From NCBI GenBank assembly GCA_902773045.1, contig CACYDE010000320.1, forward strand, positions 1 through 10,819: a stretch of 10,819 nt of DNA, given 5' to 3'. Each line of letters begins with the position of its first letter. Positions within the stretch are counted from its first letter, which is position 1. This DNA comes from an uncultured Ruminococcus sp. GTDB lineage: Bacteria; Bacillota; Clostridia; Oscillospirales; Acutalibacteraceae. A model generated the notes under the pieces. The model was given only the letters and a program-made list of their open reading frames with translations. It did no database searches and was not told the DNA's origin. Below, one piece after another: positions 1 to 5,542 of the stretch. Position numbers and translations under genes: made by a program.

Positions 1-13
1 GGGTATTCTCTGA

Positions 14-44
14 GCACTCGGCCGTTTGGTCGGGTGCTTTTCTT
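14..44 (+). terminator. Rho-independent terminator reading rightward
   Basis: Positions 14-22 (GCACTCGGC) pair with 29-37 (GTCGGGTGC) over 9 bp including two G-T wobbles, with a 6-base loop, and the plus strand continues TTTTCTTT. On the minus strand the base run after the hairpin is TCAGAG, so this is not a usable minus-strand terminator. It implies a convergent plus-strand gene ending left of the window. Its T-run touches the stop codon of the minus-strand gene at 44. Confidence 0.75.
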
Positions 45-541
45 TACGCCGTTGGTTTTATTTTGGATTTATGCGGTGTTGCCTTAAGTTTCTTAATTTC
101 ACTGTCGTATTCCGGTTTATCAAACTTAAAGTTCAGATCATACTTCCAATTCTTTCTGTGCGCCTGCTCAAAATCTTGCCAATACACAAAATCGTCATCT
201 TGTCTGACTTTAACATCTATACCCCAACAGCCCGGCTCTCCGCATTCCTCACAGCACAGAATAGATACTCCGTATTTGTTTGAATAAGAACCCTCAATAA
301 AAACTTCCGACAAATCCTTGTATAAATACTTCGGAGTATTATGTCCGTAAAGACCCGCGAGATTGGGGTGACCCTCGGCTTTTGCAAAGGGAACTTCTTT
401 CTCTTTTACGATCTCAGTCAATTCTCTCCCGTTTATGTAAATTTCAACGGCGCGAAGTTCATCGGGAGATCCGCCCGACTGCGCCCATGTTTCGCCTTTT
501 TTTCGGGGATCGATAATTTTGAATCTGATTTTATCCGTCAT
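44..541 (-). CDS. Uncharacterised 165-residue protein with CxxC/CW cysteine motif
   Basis: I cannot assign a function. The 165-residue protein has no signal peptide or membrane segment and should be cytoplasmic. Its conserved-looking core is CCEECGEPGCW (Cys96, 97, 100, 105, Trp106), followed by YWQDFEQAHRKNWKYD (121-135) and a FKFDKPEYDSEI stretch (138-149). From memory, uncharacterised bacterial proteins, notably actinobacterial ones, share a CGExGCW ... W..F.QPHR..W.Y ... F.FDR..Y pattern; this looks like a divergent relative. The cysteines could bind a metal, but that is inference. An in-frame GTG lies three codons upstream, but it sits inside the Shine-Dalgarno sequence, so the ATG ending at 541 is preferred. 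The tail is lysine-rich. It lies 114 bases downstream of the nudC-like gene and may or may not be co-transcribed with it. Confidence 0.8.
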   Translation of the reverse strand: MTDKIRFKIIDPRKKGETWAQSGGSPDELRAVEIYINGRELTEIVKEKEVPFAKAEGHPNLAGLYGHNTPKYLYKDLSEVFIEGSYSNKYGVSILCCEECGEPGCWGIDVKVRQDDDFVYWQDFEQAHRKNWKYDLNFKFDKPEYDSEIKKLKATPHKSKIKPTA

Positions 542-545
542 TGAT

Positions 546-553
546 ATCACCTC
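546..553 (-). promoter_or_regulatory. Ribosome binding site deciding the start at 541
   Basis: The minus strand reads GAGGTGAT just before ATATCA-ATG style spacing, an almost complete match to the 16S rRNA 3' end. It contains the GTG codon that would otherwise give a longer protein, so translation should start at the ATG at 541-539. Confidence 0.75.
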
Positions 554-582
554 ATTATATGCCGTATGCAGTGCGGTTTATT

Positions 583-617
583 CGATTTATTGCAAATCGG
601 CGAATCTTGCCGCCGAT
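583..617 (-). other. Two overlapping hairpins in the gap after the nudC-like gene
   Basis: On the minus strand ATCGGCG (617-611) pairs perfectly with CGCCGAT (602-596), loop 8. A second stem, CGATTT (599-594) with AAATCG (588-583), shares bases 596-599 with the first, so the two are mutually exclusive. The bases after the first stem are TTTGCAATAAAT, a poor U-tract, so it is at best a weak terminator for the upstream gene. No gene was seen in 542-655. Confidence 0.4.
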
Positions 618-655
618 GGTTAGCCATTGGAACGCCTTGAAAAAGTTAAATGATG

Positions 656-1504
656 TCATAGCTTTCTGCCGTTTTTGAAAAAACCTATCATCTCAAATGT
701 CAGACTGAATCCGTCGTCATCAACCGGGATCTCATCTCTTTTAAACCACTGCGCCATGGCAAGTTCGTTTTCGTCTATTGTCAGAGTGTCATCGCCGTCA
801 AGCTCACAGAAAAAACCGGAGAGAATATTTCCGTCGATTCCTCCCGGCTGACTTTTATAATAGCGGATATTTTTCACCTTAACGCCGACTTCCTCCATGA
901 CCTCGCGTTCCACCGTCTGTTCAAGCGTTTCGCCTATCTCGGTGAAACCCGAAAGAAGCGCATAGCCCTTGTAGGAACGCCCTGCATATTTCGACATTAT
1001 TATTCTGTCGCCGTCCGTTACGCCGATAATCACCGCAGGCGAGATCCTCGGATAGATCTTTTTTCCGCATTCAAGACAGCACATTGCCCTCTCCGTCCGG
1101 TCATGGATCAAAGCTTTTCCGCAGCCGCCGCAGTAACGCGTTTCTCTGTACCAAGTATTTAAATGCCATGCGGTGCAGATAAGGAAGTAAGTCTTTTTGA
1201 AATATCCGTACTTCATCTTTCTGACGCCGAGCATATCAATAACCGACGCACCATCGGGGATGTTTATATTCTTTTCGGATATATACAGAAAATAATTTTC
1301 ATTGTCCACAGAAAACAGATATCGGAAGCTTTCCTTTGAAACATTACATTCCATATCCTCGTAAACCGGAAACGAAAAATCGGTTTCACTCTTTTGAATA
1401 AGAACAACGTCATTATCTATGAATATAATTACACGATCCCCGAATTTTATTTTTAAATTTTTATAAGCGTTATCAAATCTATGAGGATAAATATCTTGTA
1501 TCAT
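656..1504 (-). CDS. nudC: NudC-like NAD(H) diphosphatase / Nudix hydrolase
   Basis: Members of this family split NAD(H) into NMN(H) and AMP and can remove NAD caps from RNA. The 282-residue protein has a variable N-terminal domain, a four-cysteine zinc ribbon (Cys125, Cys128, Cys143, Cys146; CGGC ... CLEC) followed by YPRISPAVI, and a perfect Nudix box at 186-208 (GFTEIGETLEQ.. then REVMEEVGV), which carries the metal-binding glutamates. The family motif after the box is normally SQPWPFP; here it reads SQPGGIDGN (from 218), so the aromatic Trp is missing and substrate preference may differ. A TTG ten codons upstream also opens the frame, but the ATG at 1504 has GGGAGA at correct spacing and was chosen. 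It lies 132 bases after yraN with no clear promoter or terminator between, so it may be the last gene of the rbgA-rnhB-yraN run. Confidence 0.88.
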   Translation of the reverse strand: MIQDIYPHRFDNAYKNLKIKFGDRVIIFIDNDVVLIQKSETDFSFPVYEDMECNVSKESFRYLFSVDNENYFLYISEKNINIPDGASVIDMLGVRKMKYGYFKKTYFLICTAWHLNTWYRETRYCGGCGKALIHDRTERAMCCLECGKKIYPRISPAVIIGVTDGDRIIMSKYAGRSYKGYALLSGFTEIGETLEQTVEREVMEEVGVKVKNIRYYKSQPGGIDGNILSGFFCELDGDDTLTIDENELAMAQWFKRDEIPVDDDGFSLTFEMIGFFKNGRKL

Positions 1505-1510
1505 AAAAAA

Positions 1511-1517
1511 TCTCCCT
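1511..1517 (-). promoter_or_regulatory. Ribosome binding site deciding the nudC-like start
   Basis: AGGGAGA on the minus strand is followed by TTTTTT and the ATG at 1504. The alternative TTG at 1534 would place this site inside the coding sequence and has no comparable site of its own. Confidence 0.75.
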
Positions 1518-1636
1518 GTGTTGATGTTGAACAACCGATTGTAAAAAACTTCGCCATTTTACGATTGCTTACCGATGTTTACGGAAATACCGTCCTGCGA
1601 TACCCCGACAGCATTTTCGACGCGATCCGGGTGCGC

Positions 1637-2035
1637 CTAAAAAGCCGAATAGCCGTCCCACTGAACAACCGAATTTTCAGCGTAGGAAATTTCCACAAGT
1701 CTGTTGTCCTTTTCACTGACAATTACCTGCGCGCAGTCGATCCTCGGCTGCTTCAAAACGTTATTCTTTGTCATATAGATCACAGCTGTCTTGGTAAATT
1801 TAGCGATCTTCGATTTTGTGACGCTTTCAAAACCGCCCGTCAGCGATTTTTTCGTCCGCGTTTTAACCTCAACAAATGCTATTATCGTTTCGTTTTCCGC
1901 AATAATGTCTATTTCTCCGTAACGGCTCGAATAATTTGTCTGTATGATATTATATCCCTTATTTTCGAGATAATCGCAGACGTACCTTTCTCCGAGCTTA
2001 CCTCTCTGTCTTATTTCAAAATCCCTGTTATTCAT
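1637..2035 (-). CDS. yraN: UPF0102 family protein YraN, nuclease-like fold
   Basis: The 132-residue protein matches the UPF0102/YraN family from its first helix (GKLGERYVCDYLENKGYNI, 12-30) through YGEIDIIAENE (39-49) and FVEVKTR (54-60). Glu16, Asp43, Glu56 and Lys58 form the arrangement seen in PD-(D/E)XK nuclease-like and Holliday-junction-resolvase-like folds. The cellular role of the family is not settled. Its ATG lies inside the end of rnhB, with an 8-base overlap, and the sequence before it (GAGTAAAAAAG) is a poor ribosome site, so translation is probably coupled to rnhB. rnhB-yraN adjacency is common in Firmicutes. It ends with TAG. Length is normal for the family. Confidence 0.93.
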   Translation of the reverse strand: MNNRDFEIRQRGKLGERYVCDYLENKGYNIIQTNYSSRYGEIDIIAENETIIAFVEVKTRTKKSLTGGFESVTKSKIAKFTKTAVIYMTKNNVLKQPRIDCAQVIVSEKDNRLVEISYAENSVVQWDGYSAF

Positions 2036-2639
2036 CTTTTTTACTCAACAGCTTTCTGAGGAAGCTCATTCTGTGGATCGGTGTAGGTCCGTATTTCAAT
2101 ATGGCTTCATTGTGAAGCTTTGTTCCGTATCCCTTATGCTTCTCGAATCCGTATTCGGGATACTGTTTTGCATATTCCTGCATAAGACGGTCACGGCTGA
2201 CCTTTGCGAGAATAGAAGCCGCCGCAACCGACATCGACTTTGCGTCGCCTTTAACGATAGCTTCGCAGGGAATCTCGAGATCGGGAGTTTTGTTCCCGTC
2301 GATGTAAACGAAATCGGGCGCTGTCTTTAACCCCTCGACTGCCCTTTTCATCGCAAGCATTGCCGCATTGAGAATATTAATGCTTTCAATTTCTTCAACG
2401 CTCGCCCAACCTATGGAATATGCCGCGGCTTCTTTTTTTATAACCTCAAAAAGCTGTTCTCTTTTCTTTTCCGAAAGCTTTTTTGAATCGTTGACTCCCT
2501 CAATGATTTTCCCTTTAGGCAGGATCACCGCAGCCGCACAGACCGGTCCCGACAGAGGTCCTCTGCCTGCTTCGTCCACTCCGCATATTTTTTCATATCC
2601 TTTTTCATAGGCGATATTTTCGTATTCCAGCCAGTCCAT
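2028..2639 (-). CDS. rnhB: Ribonuclease HII
   Basis: RNase HII cuts the RNA strand of RNA/DNA hybrids and starts removal of single ribonucleotides from genomic DNA. The 203-residue protein begins its core with CGVDEAGRGPLSGPV (19-33) and has the four expected acidic metal ligands: Asp22, Glu23, Asp114 (VYIDGN) and Asp132 (KGDAKSMSVAAASILAKVSRD). The last two are 18 residues apart, as I recall for well-studied bacterial RNase HII. The HKGYGTKLH motif follows near the C-terminus. Start: ATG at 2639 with a modest GGTGAG ribosome site. It overlaps yraN by 8 bases and is separated from rbgA by a 242-base gap that may hold its own promoter. Complete and typical in length. Confidence 0.96.
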   Translation of the reverse strand: MDWLEYENIAYEKGYEKICGVDEAGRGPLSGPVCAAAVILPKGKIIEGVNDSKKLSEKKREQLFEVIKKEAAAYSIGWASVEEIESINILNAAMLAMKRAVEGLKTAPDFVYIDGNKTPDLEIPCEAIVKGDAKSMSVAAASILAKVSRDRLMQEYAKQYPEYGFEKHKGYGTKLHNEAILKYGPTPIHRMSFLRKLLSKKDE

Positions 2640-2743
2640 ATTCTCACCGTTCTTTCTATCGTTAAATTATTAAGGCAGATAAATAATCGAAGCTCAAACT
2701 TCTTACATCAATAACAGACATGAACCCAAATGCCAACGGGACA

Positions 2744-2779
2744 GATCGGATAATAACAAATATGTTCTCACCACCGATC
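2744..2779 (-). other. Hairpin in the rbgA-rnhB intergenic region
   Basis: On the minus strand GATCGG (2779-2774) pairs with CCGATC (2749-2744); CA before and TG after can add two pairs across a one-base bulge. Inside the loop AACA (2766-2763) pairs with TGTT (2758-2755). There is no U-tract, so it is not a terminator. It lies 105 bases before the rnhB start and could be part of a structured rnhB leader. The remaining 242-base gap (2640-2881) shows no credible gene. Confidence 0.4.
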
Positions 2780-2787
2780 CTGCTTTT

Positions 2788-2814
2788 ATTATATTACGGC
2801 TTTTATGATGTCAC
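2788..2814 (-). promoter_or_regulatory. Candidate sigma-A promoter for rnhB-yraN
   Basis: GTGACA (2814-2809) and a perfect TATAAT (2793-2788) are spaced by 15 bases, shorter than ideal; an alternative -10, TAATAA, gives 17. Transcription would start near 2781 and give a leader of about 140 bases. This is a pattern match only. A second weaker pair, TTGATG with GATTAT at 17 bases, lies closer to rnhB. Confidence 0.35.
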
Positions 2815-2881
2815 CCATACTCCTGCTCGGCACTGTATTTTCACTGTGATAAATTCCGAATTTATAGGCATGGATCCGTTT

Positions 2882-3961
2882 TTAATTTGTGGGAAGTTCA
2901 AGTGTTATCCTGCCAAGCTTCGCCGCTCTGAATTCATCGAGAACCATAACCGCAGCACGTTCACAGTCCGCTTCTCCACCGGAGATAAGCATACCTCTTT
3001 TCTTTGCGATGACCTCAAGAAGCTCATGCGGCTTCATATCCGATATCACATCGTCTTGAAGACCGAAACGCTCGATAAAAACCGGATTTATATTTTCCTG
3101 AAAATATTCAAGAAGCCTGAGCGCAAGCTGTTCCGTATCCATTATCTGATCTTTCACGGCTCCCGTAAAAGCCAATCTTTCTCCGACAAGCTGATCGTCA
3201 AATCTTGGCCACAAAACACCCGGAGTATCCAACAGTTCGATATTCCTGTCGATCGTGAACCATTGATTTCCTCTTGTCACGCCCGGTCTGTCCTCAACTT
3301 TTGCTTTTGTTGTTTTAGAGATACGATTGATGAAGGAAGATTTTCCGACATTCGGAATTCCCACTATCATAACTCTGAGAGAGTGATTCTTCATTCCCTT
3401 AGATTCCCATTTTTCTATTTTGTCGCTGAGAACGCCGCGGATCACGGAAACAAAATTATTTATCCCTCTTCCCGTTTTGCAGTCAAGCTCTATCGCCCTG
3501 AGCCCTTGATCGCGAAAATACTCTATCCACAATTTCGTTGCCTTGGGATCGGCAAGATCACATTTGTTCATCAGAACTATTCTCGGCTTACTTCCGATCA
3601 AAGACGGAAGATCGGGATTCCTGCTGCTGAGAGGCAGTCTTGCGTCAACTATCTCAGCTACAGCGTCAACAAGCTTCAGATCACGTTCGATCTGTCTTTT
3701 CGTCCTTGTCATGTGTCCCGGAAACCATTGAATGTATTGGGAATTATCGCTGAGATCAGTGTTTGATGACGGCGCACGCATCTTTTTCTCTTTTCTTTGA
3801 ATTGCTTTTTCGGCTCTCAGAACTGCCGAATTATTCCGCGAGTTTTTTCCTGCGGAATTCCTCGGCGAATGAGGATTTCGGTTTTCACTTTTTGATTTGG
3901 CATTGTTTTTTTCCGAATATCTCTGCCTCTTTCCTTTTATTCCGCCCTTTGTGTTTTTCAT
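2882..3961 (-). CDS. rbgA: Ribosome biogenesis GTPase RbgA (YlqF) with extended basic N-terminus
   Basis: RbgA is a circularly permuted GTPase that works late in assembly of the 50S ribosomal subunit. The family core begins at YIQWFPGHMTRTKRQI (76-91). The G motifs are in permuted order: NKCD (132-135, G4), GIPNVGKSS (201-209, G1), Thr229 in RPGVTRG (G2) and DTPG (245-248, G3) followed by VLWPRF, a YlqF hallmark. A helical C-terminal region follows. The protein is 359 residues; family members are usually about 280-300. The excess is a 75-residue N-terminal tail rich in Lys, Arg, Asn and Ser, with 20 Lys/Arg in the first 62 residues. The ATG at 3961 has only a weak GGGTG site, and an internal ATG (Met61, at 3781) exists but lacks a ribosome site too. 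A near-consensus promoter ends just upstream, so the long form is favoured. Neighbours lepB, rnhB and yraN match the usual Firmicutes cluster. Confidence 0.95.
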   Translation of the reverse strand: MKNTKGGIKGKRQRYSEKNNAKSKSENRNPHSPRNSAGKNSRNNSAVLRAEKAIQRKEKKMRAPSSNTDLSDNSQYIQWFPGHMTRTKRQIERDLKLVDAVAEIVDARLPLSSRNPDLPSLIGSKPRIVLMNKCDLADPKATKLWIEYFRDQGLRAIELDCKTGRGINNFVSVIRGVLSDKIEKWESKGMKNHSLRVMIVGIPNVGKSSFINRISKTTKAKVEDRPGVTRGNQWFTIDRNIELLDTPGVLWPRFDDQLVGERLAFTGAVKDQIMDTEQLALRLLEYFQENINPVFIERFGLQDDVISDMKPHELLEVIAKKRGMLISGGEADCERAAVMVLDEFRAAKLGRITLELPTN

Positions 3962-3978
3962 AATATCACACCCATAAA

Positions 3979-4007
3979 ATATTATTTCATTCGCAAAAAG
4001 CTGTCAA
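3979..4007 (-). promoter_or_regulatory. Sigma-A promoter of rbgA
   Basis: The -35 is a perfect TTGACA (4007-4002), the spacer is exactly 17 bases and the -10 is TAATAT (3984-3979). Transcription should begin near 3973, leaving only about 12 untranslated bases before the rbgA ATG. Five bases of the -35 lie in the 3' arm of the terminator of the gene upstream. Confidence 0.8.
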
Positions 4008-4028
4008 ACACAAAACGTATCTGACAGC
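3995..4028 (-). terminator. Intrinsic terminator of the lipoprotein gene
   Basis: GCTGTCA (4028-4022) pairs perfectly with TGACAGC (4006-4000) across a 15-base loop, followed by TTTTT on the minus strand. It begins 33 bases after the lipoprotein stop codon and overlaps the rbgA -35 box. Confidence 0.85.
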
Positions 4029-4061
4029 CCGATTTAACTTTACCGATCAAAACATTTTTAA

Positions 4062-4550
4062 TCAGAAAGCAGTATTAATCTCCGAAACGGTCACACCTTT
4101 AAAGTAATAACCGCCGCATTCACTGAATCCGATGTTTTTGTCATATTTTTCGGCTTTAAACGTTACATTGTCAACAACGTATTCGTTTGCAAAAGTATAT
4201 ATCCGAACATCATCATCATTATATTCGTAAGTTACCATTATCTGCATTCCTCTGCACTTGTAATAACAGCCCGACAGCCTTCCGTCATCATCATAAGAAA
4301 AAGTGACGTCCTCCGAAGAAGGATCTTCTTTCGTCATATCGAGGCTGAACATTTCAGTCGGACGAACATAGTTTTTAAGTATCTCGTCAAAATCCGCTTC
4401 CGAGGAAACCTCAGAGCCGCCGTTTGTATTTTCGGCCGATCTCGCCGAACCGTTATCCTCTGTTCTCGCTTCTTTATCCCCCGTGCTGCATGCCGCAGAA
4501 GAAACGCACAGTACAGCCGCACAAACGATCGACAAAATTTTTATTTTCAT
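4062..4550 (-). CDS. Predicted small lipoprotein of unknown function
   Basis: The 162-residue protein begins MKIKILSIVCAAVLCV, a short basic start and hydrophobic stretch, ending in SSAAC with Cys21 as the probable lipidated residue; the -3 position is Ser rather than the more usual Leu, so the lipobox is slightly atypical. A Ser/Asn/Glu-rich linker (about 22-55) leads to a globular region of roughly 100 residues dominated by beta-type, Tyr- and Asp-rich sequence (for example VTFSYDDDGRLSG and MVTYEYNDDDVRIYTF). Two of the repeated-looking YDDDGRLSG / YNDDDVR segments recall small beta-sheet lipoproteins, but I do not recognise a family. An upstream GTG (4559) could start it, but the ATG at 4550 gives a classic lipoprotein N-terminus and has GGGTGAG before it. 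It would be anchored on the outer face of the membrane after processing by LspA. It interrupts the usual lepB-rbgA adjacency and has its own terminator. Confidence 0.82.
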   Translation of the reverse strand: MKIKILSIVCAAVLCVSSAACSTGDKEARTEDNGSARSAENTNGGSEVSSEADFDEILKNYVRPTEMFSLDMTKEDPSSEDVTFSYDDDGRLSGCYYKCRGMQIMVTYEYNDDDVRIYTFANEYVVDNVTFKAEKYDKNIGFSECGGYYFKGVTVSEINTAF

Positions 4551-4705
4551 ATCACTCACCCTTTTCTTAAAAATTATTAATTGTGCTGTTTTAAAAATAA
4601 TAACTCAAACTTCCCATACTCAAAATTACAATGAATGTAGATTCTATCGTGAGTTGTCGATGCAAAGAATAGTTTCCGCTGTCAAGAACGCTTGAAACCA
4701 ACTCT

Positions 4706-4714
4706 TTTATATCA
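4706..4714 (-). promoter_or_regulatory. Candidate extended -10 promoter for the lipoprotein gene
   Basis: TGATATAAA on the minus strand resembles an extended -10 box (TGnTATAAT) and lies just after the lepB terminator; no matching -35 is seen. Transcription would start near 4699, at the edge of a small perfect inverted repeat, TCAAG-cgtt-CTTGA (4695-4682), which could be an operator. The gap 4551-4738 holds no gene. Confidence 0.35.
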
Positions 4715-4738
4715 CTGTCACCCGGTACGGTTAGGTTC

Positions 4739-4771
4739 AAAAAACAGGGATTCCGAAAAAAGAATCCCTGT
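4739..4771 (-). terminator. Strong intrinsic terminator of lepB
   Basis: ACAGGGATTC (4771-4762) pairs perfectly over 10 bp with GAATCCCTGT (4753-4744), loop of 8, followed by TTTTT on the minus strand. It lies 25 bases after the lepB stop codon. Confidence 0.93.
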
Positions 4772-4795
4772 CAGCCATAAAAATCCACTCCGGGA

Positions 4796-5509
4796 TCATT
4801 CAACCTTTCCGATCTCATCGAAAGGATATATCCTGTAACGAACCTTTCCGATTATATTCTCAACCTCGATCAGATCCACTTCCGAGTTTCTGCTGTCCTT
4901 GGAAATGGGTCTGTTGTCGCCCATAACAAAAACCGTACCTTCCCGAACCTCGATCGGAAATGTCACATCGCCGTTCTGAGCGGTTTTTCCGTTAATATAC
5001 GGCTCGTCAATAACAACGCCGTCAACGATCACTTCGCCCGTTTCGGAATTTATATCCACAGTCTGACCGCCCACAGCAATAACGCGCTTAACGAGAGCCT
5101 TATCAAGTTCCGCGCCGTGACTGATAACTACAATATCACCTACCTGCGGTTCATAATTAAGTCCCGTAACAATGACCTTGTTGCCGTCCTGAAGAGTTTG
5201 GAGCATCGACGATCCGTCAACATCAACCAGCCTGAAGCAGAACGTCATTACAAAAACAACAATGACCAACGCAAAAAGGAACGCCGAGATCCAATCGAAA
5301 AGACCGCTGACAAAGCTCGAAGGACCGTCCTTGCGTTTTGTTTTATTTTTCTTTTTGGATTTCACGGAAGCTTCTTCTTCGGAAATTTCTCTGTCGACAG
5401 GCTCATCATTTGAATTCACCGTCGCAAGATCGGGAACATTTTCATGAGAGATAGAGTCGTTTTCCGGCTCCTTGGGGCTTTCCACCTTATCAAAAATCTG
5501 AGTATCCAA
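4796..5509 (-). CDS. lepB: Signal peptidase I
   Basis: Signal peptidase I releases exported proteins from the membrane by cutting their signal peptides; it is a Ser/Lys protease of family S26. The 237-residue protein has a cytoplasmic tail, one membrane span at about 68-92 and an extracytoplasmic catalytic domain. The catalytic Ser is Ser101 in VDGSSMLQTL (the usual Pro two residues after Met is Gln here) and the general base is Lys141 in LVKRVIAVGG; MGDNRPISKDSR (196-207) is the conserved box near the C-terminus. The tail is polarised: 15 acidic and 3 basic residues in 1-48, then a strongly basic run at 50-60 next to the membrane span, consistent with cytoplasmic placement. The start is TTG: an in-frame stop lies 15-18 bases upstream and no ATG occurs before residue 88. 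Its own promoter, leader and terminator make it a single-gene unit. Confidence 0.95.
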   Translation of the reverse strand: MDTQIFDKVESPKEPENDSISHENVPDLATVNSNDEPVDREISEEEASVKSKKKNKTKRKDGPSSFVSGLFDWISAFLFALVIVVFVMTFCFRLVDVDGSSMLQTLQDGNKVIVTGLNYEPQVGDIVVISHGAELDKALVKRVIAVGGQTVDINSETGEVIVDGVVIDEPYINGKTAQNGDVTFPIEVREGTVFVMGDNRPISKDSRNSEVDLIEVENIIGKVRYRIYPFDEIGKVE

Positions 5510-5518
5510 AAGGATCTC

Positions 5519-5523
5519 CCTCC
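5519..5523 (-). promoter_or_regulatory. Ribosome binding site for the TTG start of lepB
   Basis: The minus strand reads AAGGGAGGGAGATCCTT before TTG; GGAGG sits 9 bases from the TTG at 5509-5507. The in-frame stop at 5527-5525 rules out a longer protein. AAGG and CCTT flanking the site could form a weak 4-bp stem. Confidence 0.75.
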
Positions 5524-5542
5524 CTTATTTATGCTGTTACTT

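Noticed and set aside
556..561. TATAAT just upstream of the 165-residue gene
   Set aside because: No -35 match at 16-18 bases, and transcription would start inside the ribosome site, leaving almost no leader. Probably chance.
1505..1636. Regulatory element between yraN and the nudC-like gene
   Set aside because: Only a short ACGG/CCGT hairpin, an A/T stem and a repeated CAATCG are visible; nothing specific enough to name.
2806..2871. 22-codon frame (MPINSEF...) in the rbgA-rnhB gap
   Set aside because: No ribosome site at usable distance and it overlaps the promoter-like sequence; too short to support by sequence alone.
2720..3766. A 348-codon open frame on the plus strand
   Set aside because: It is antisense to rbgA, which has all GTPase motifs in order; the plus-strand translation shows no recognisable domain or good ribosome site.
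4670..4691. TTGACA upstream of the lipoprotein gene as a -35 box
   Set aside because: No -10-like sequence follows at 16-18 bases.
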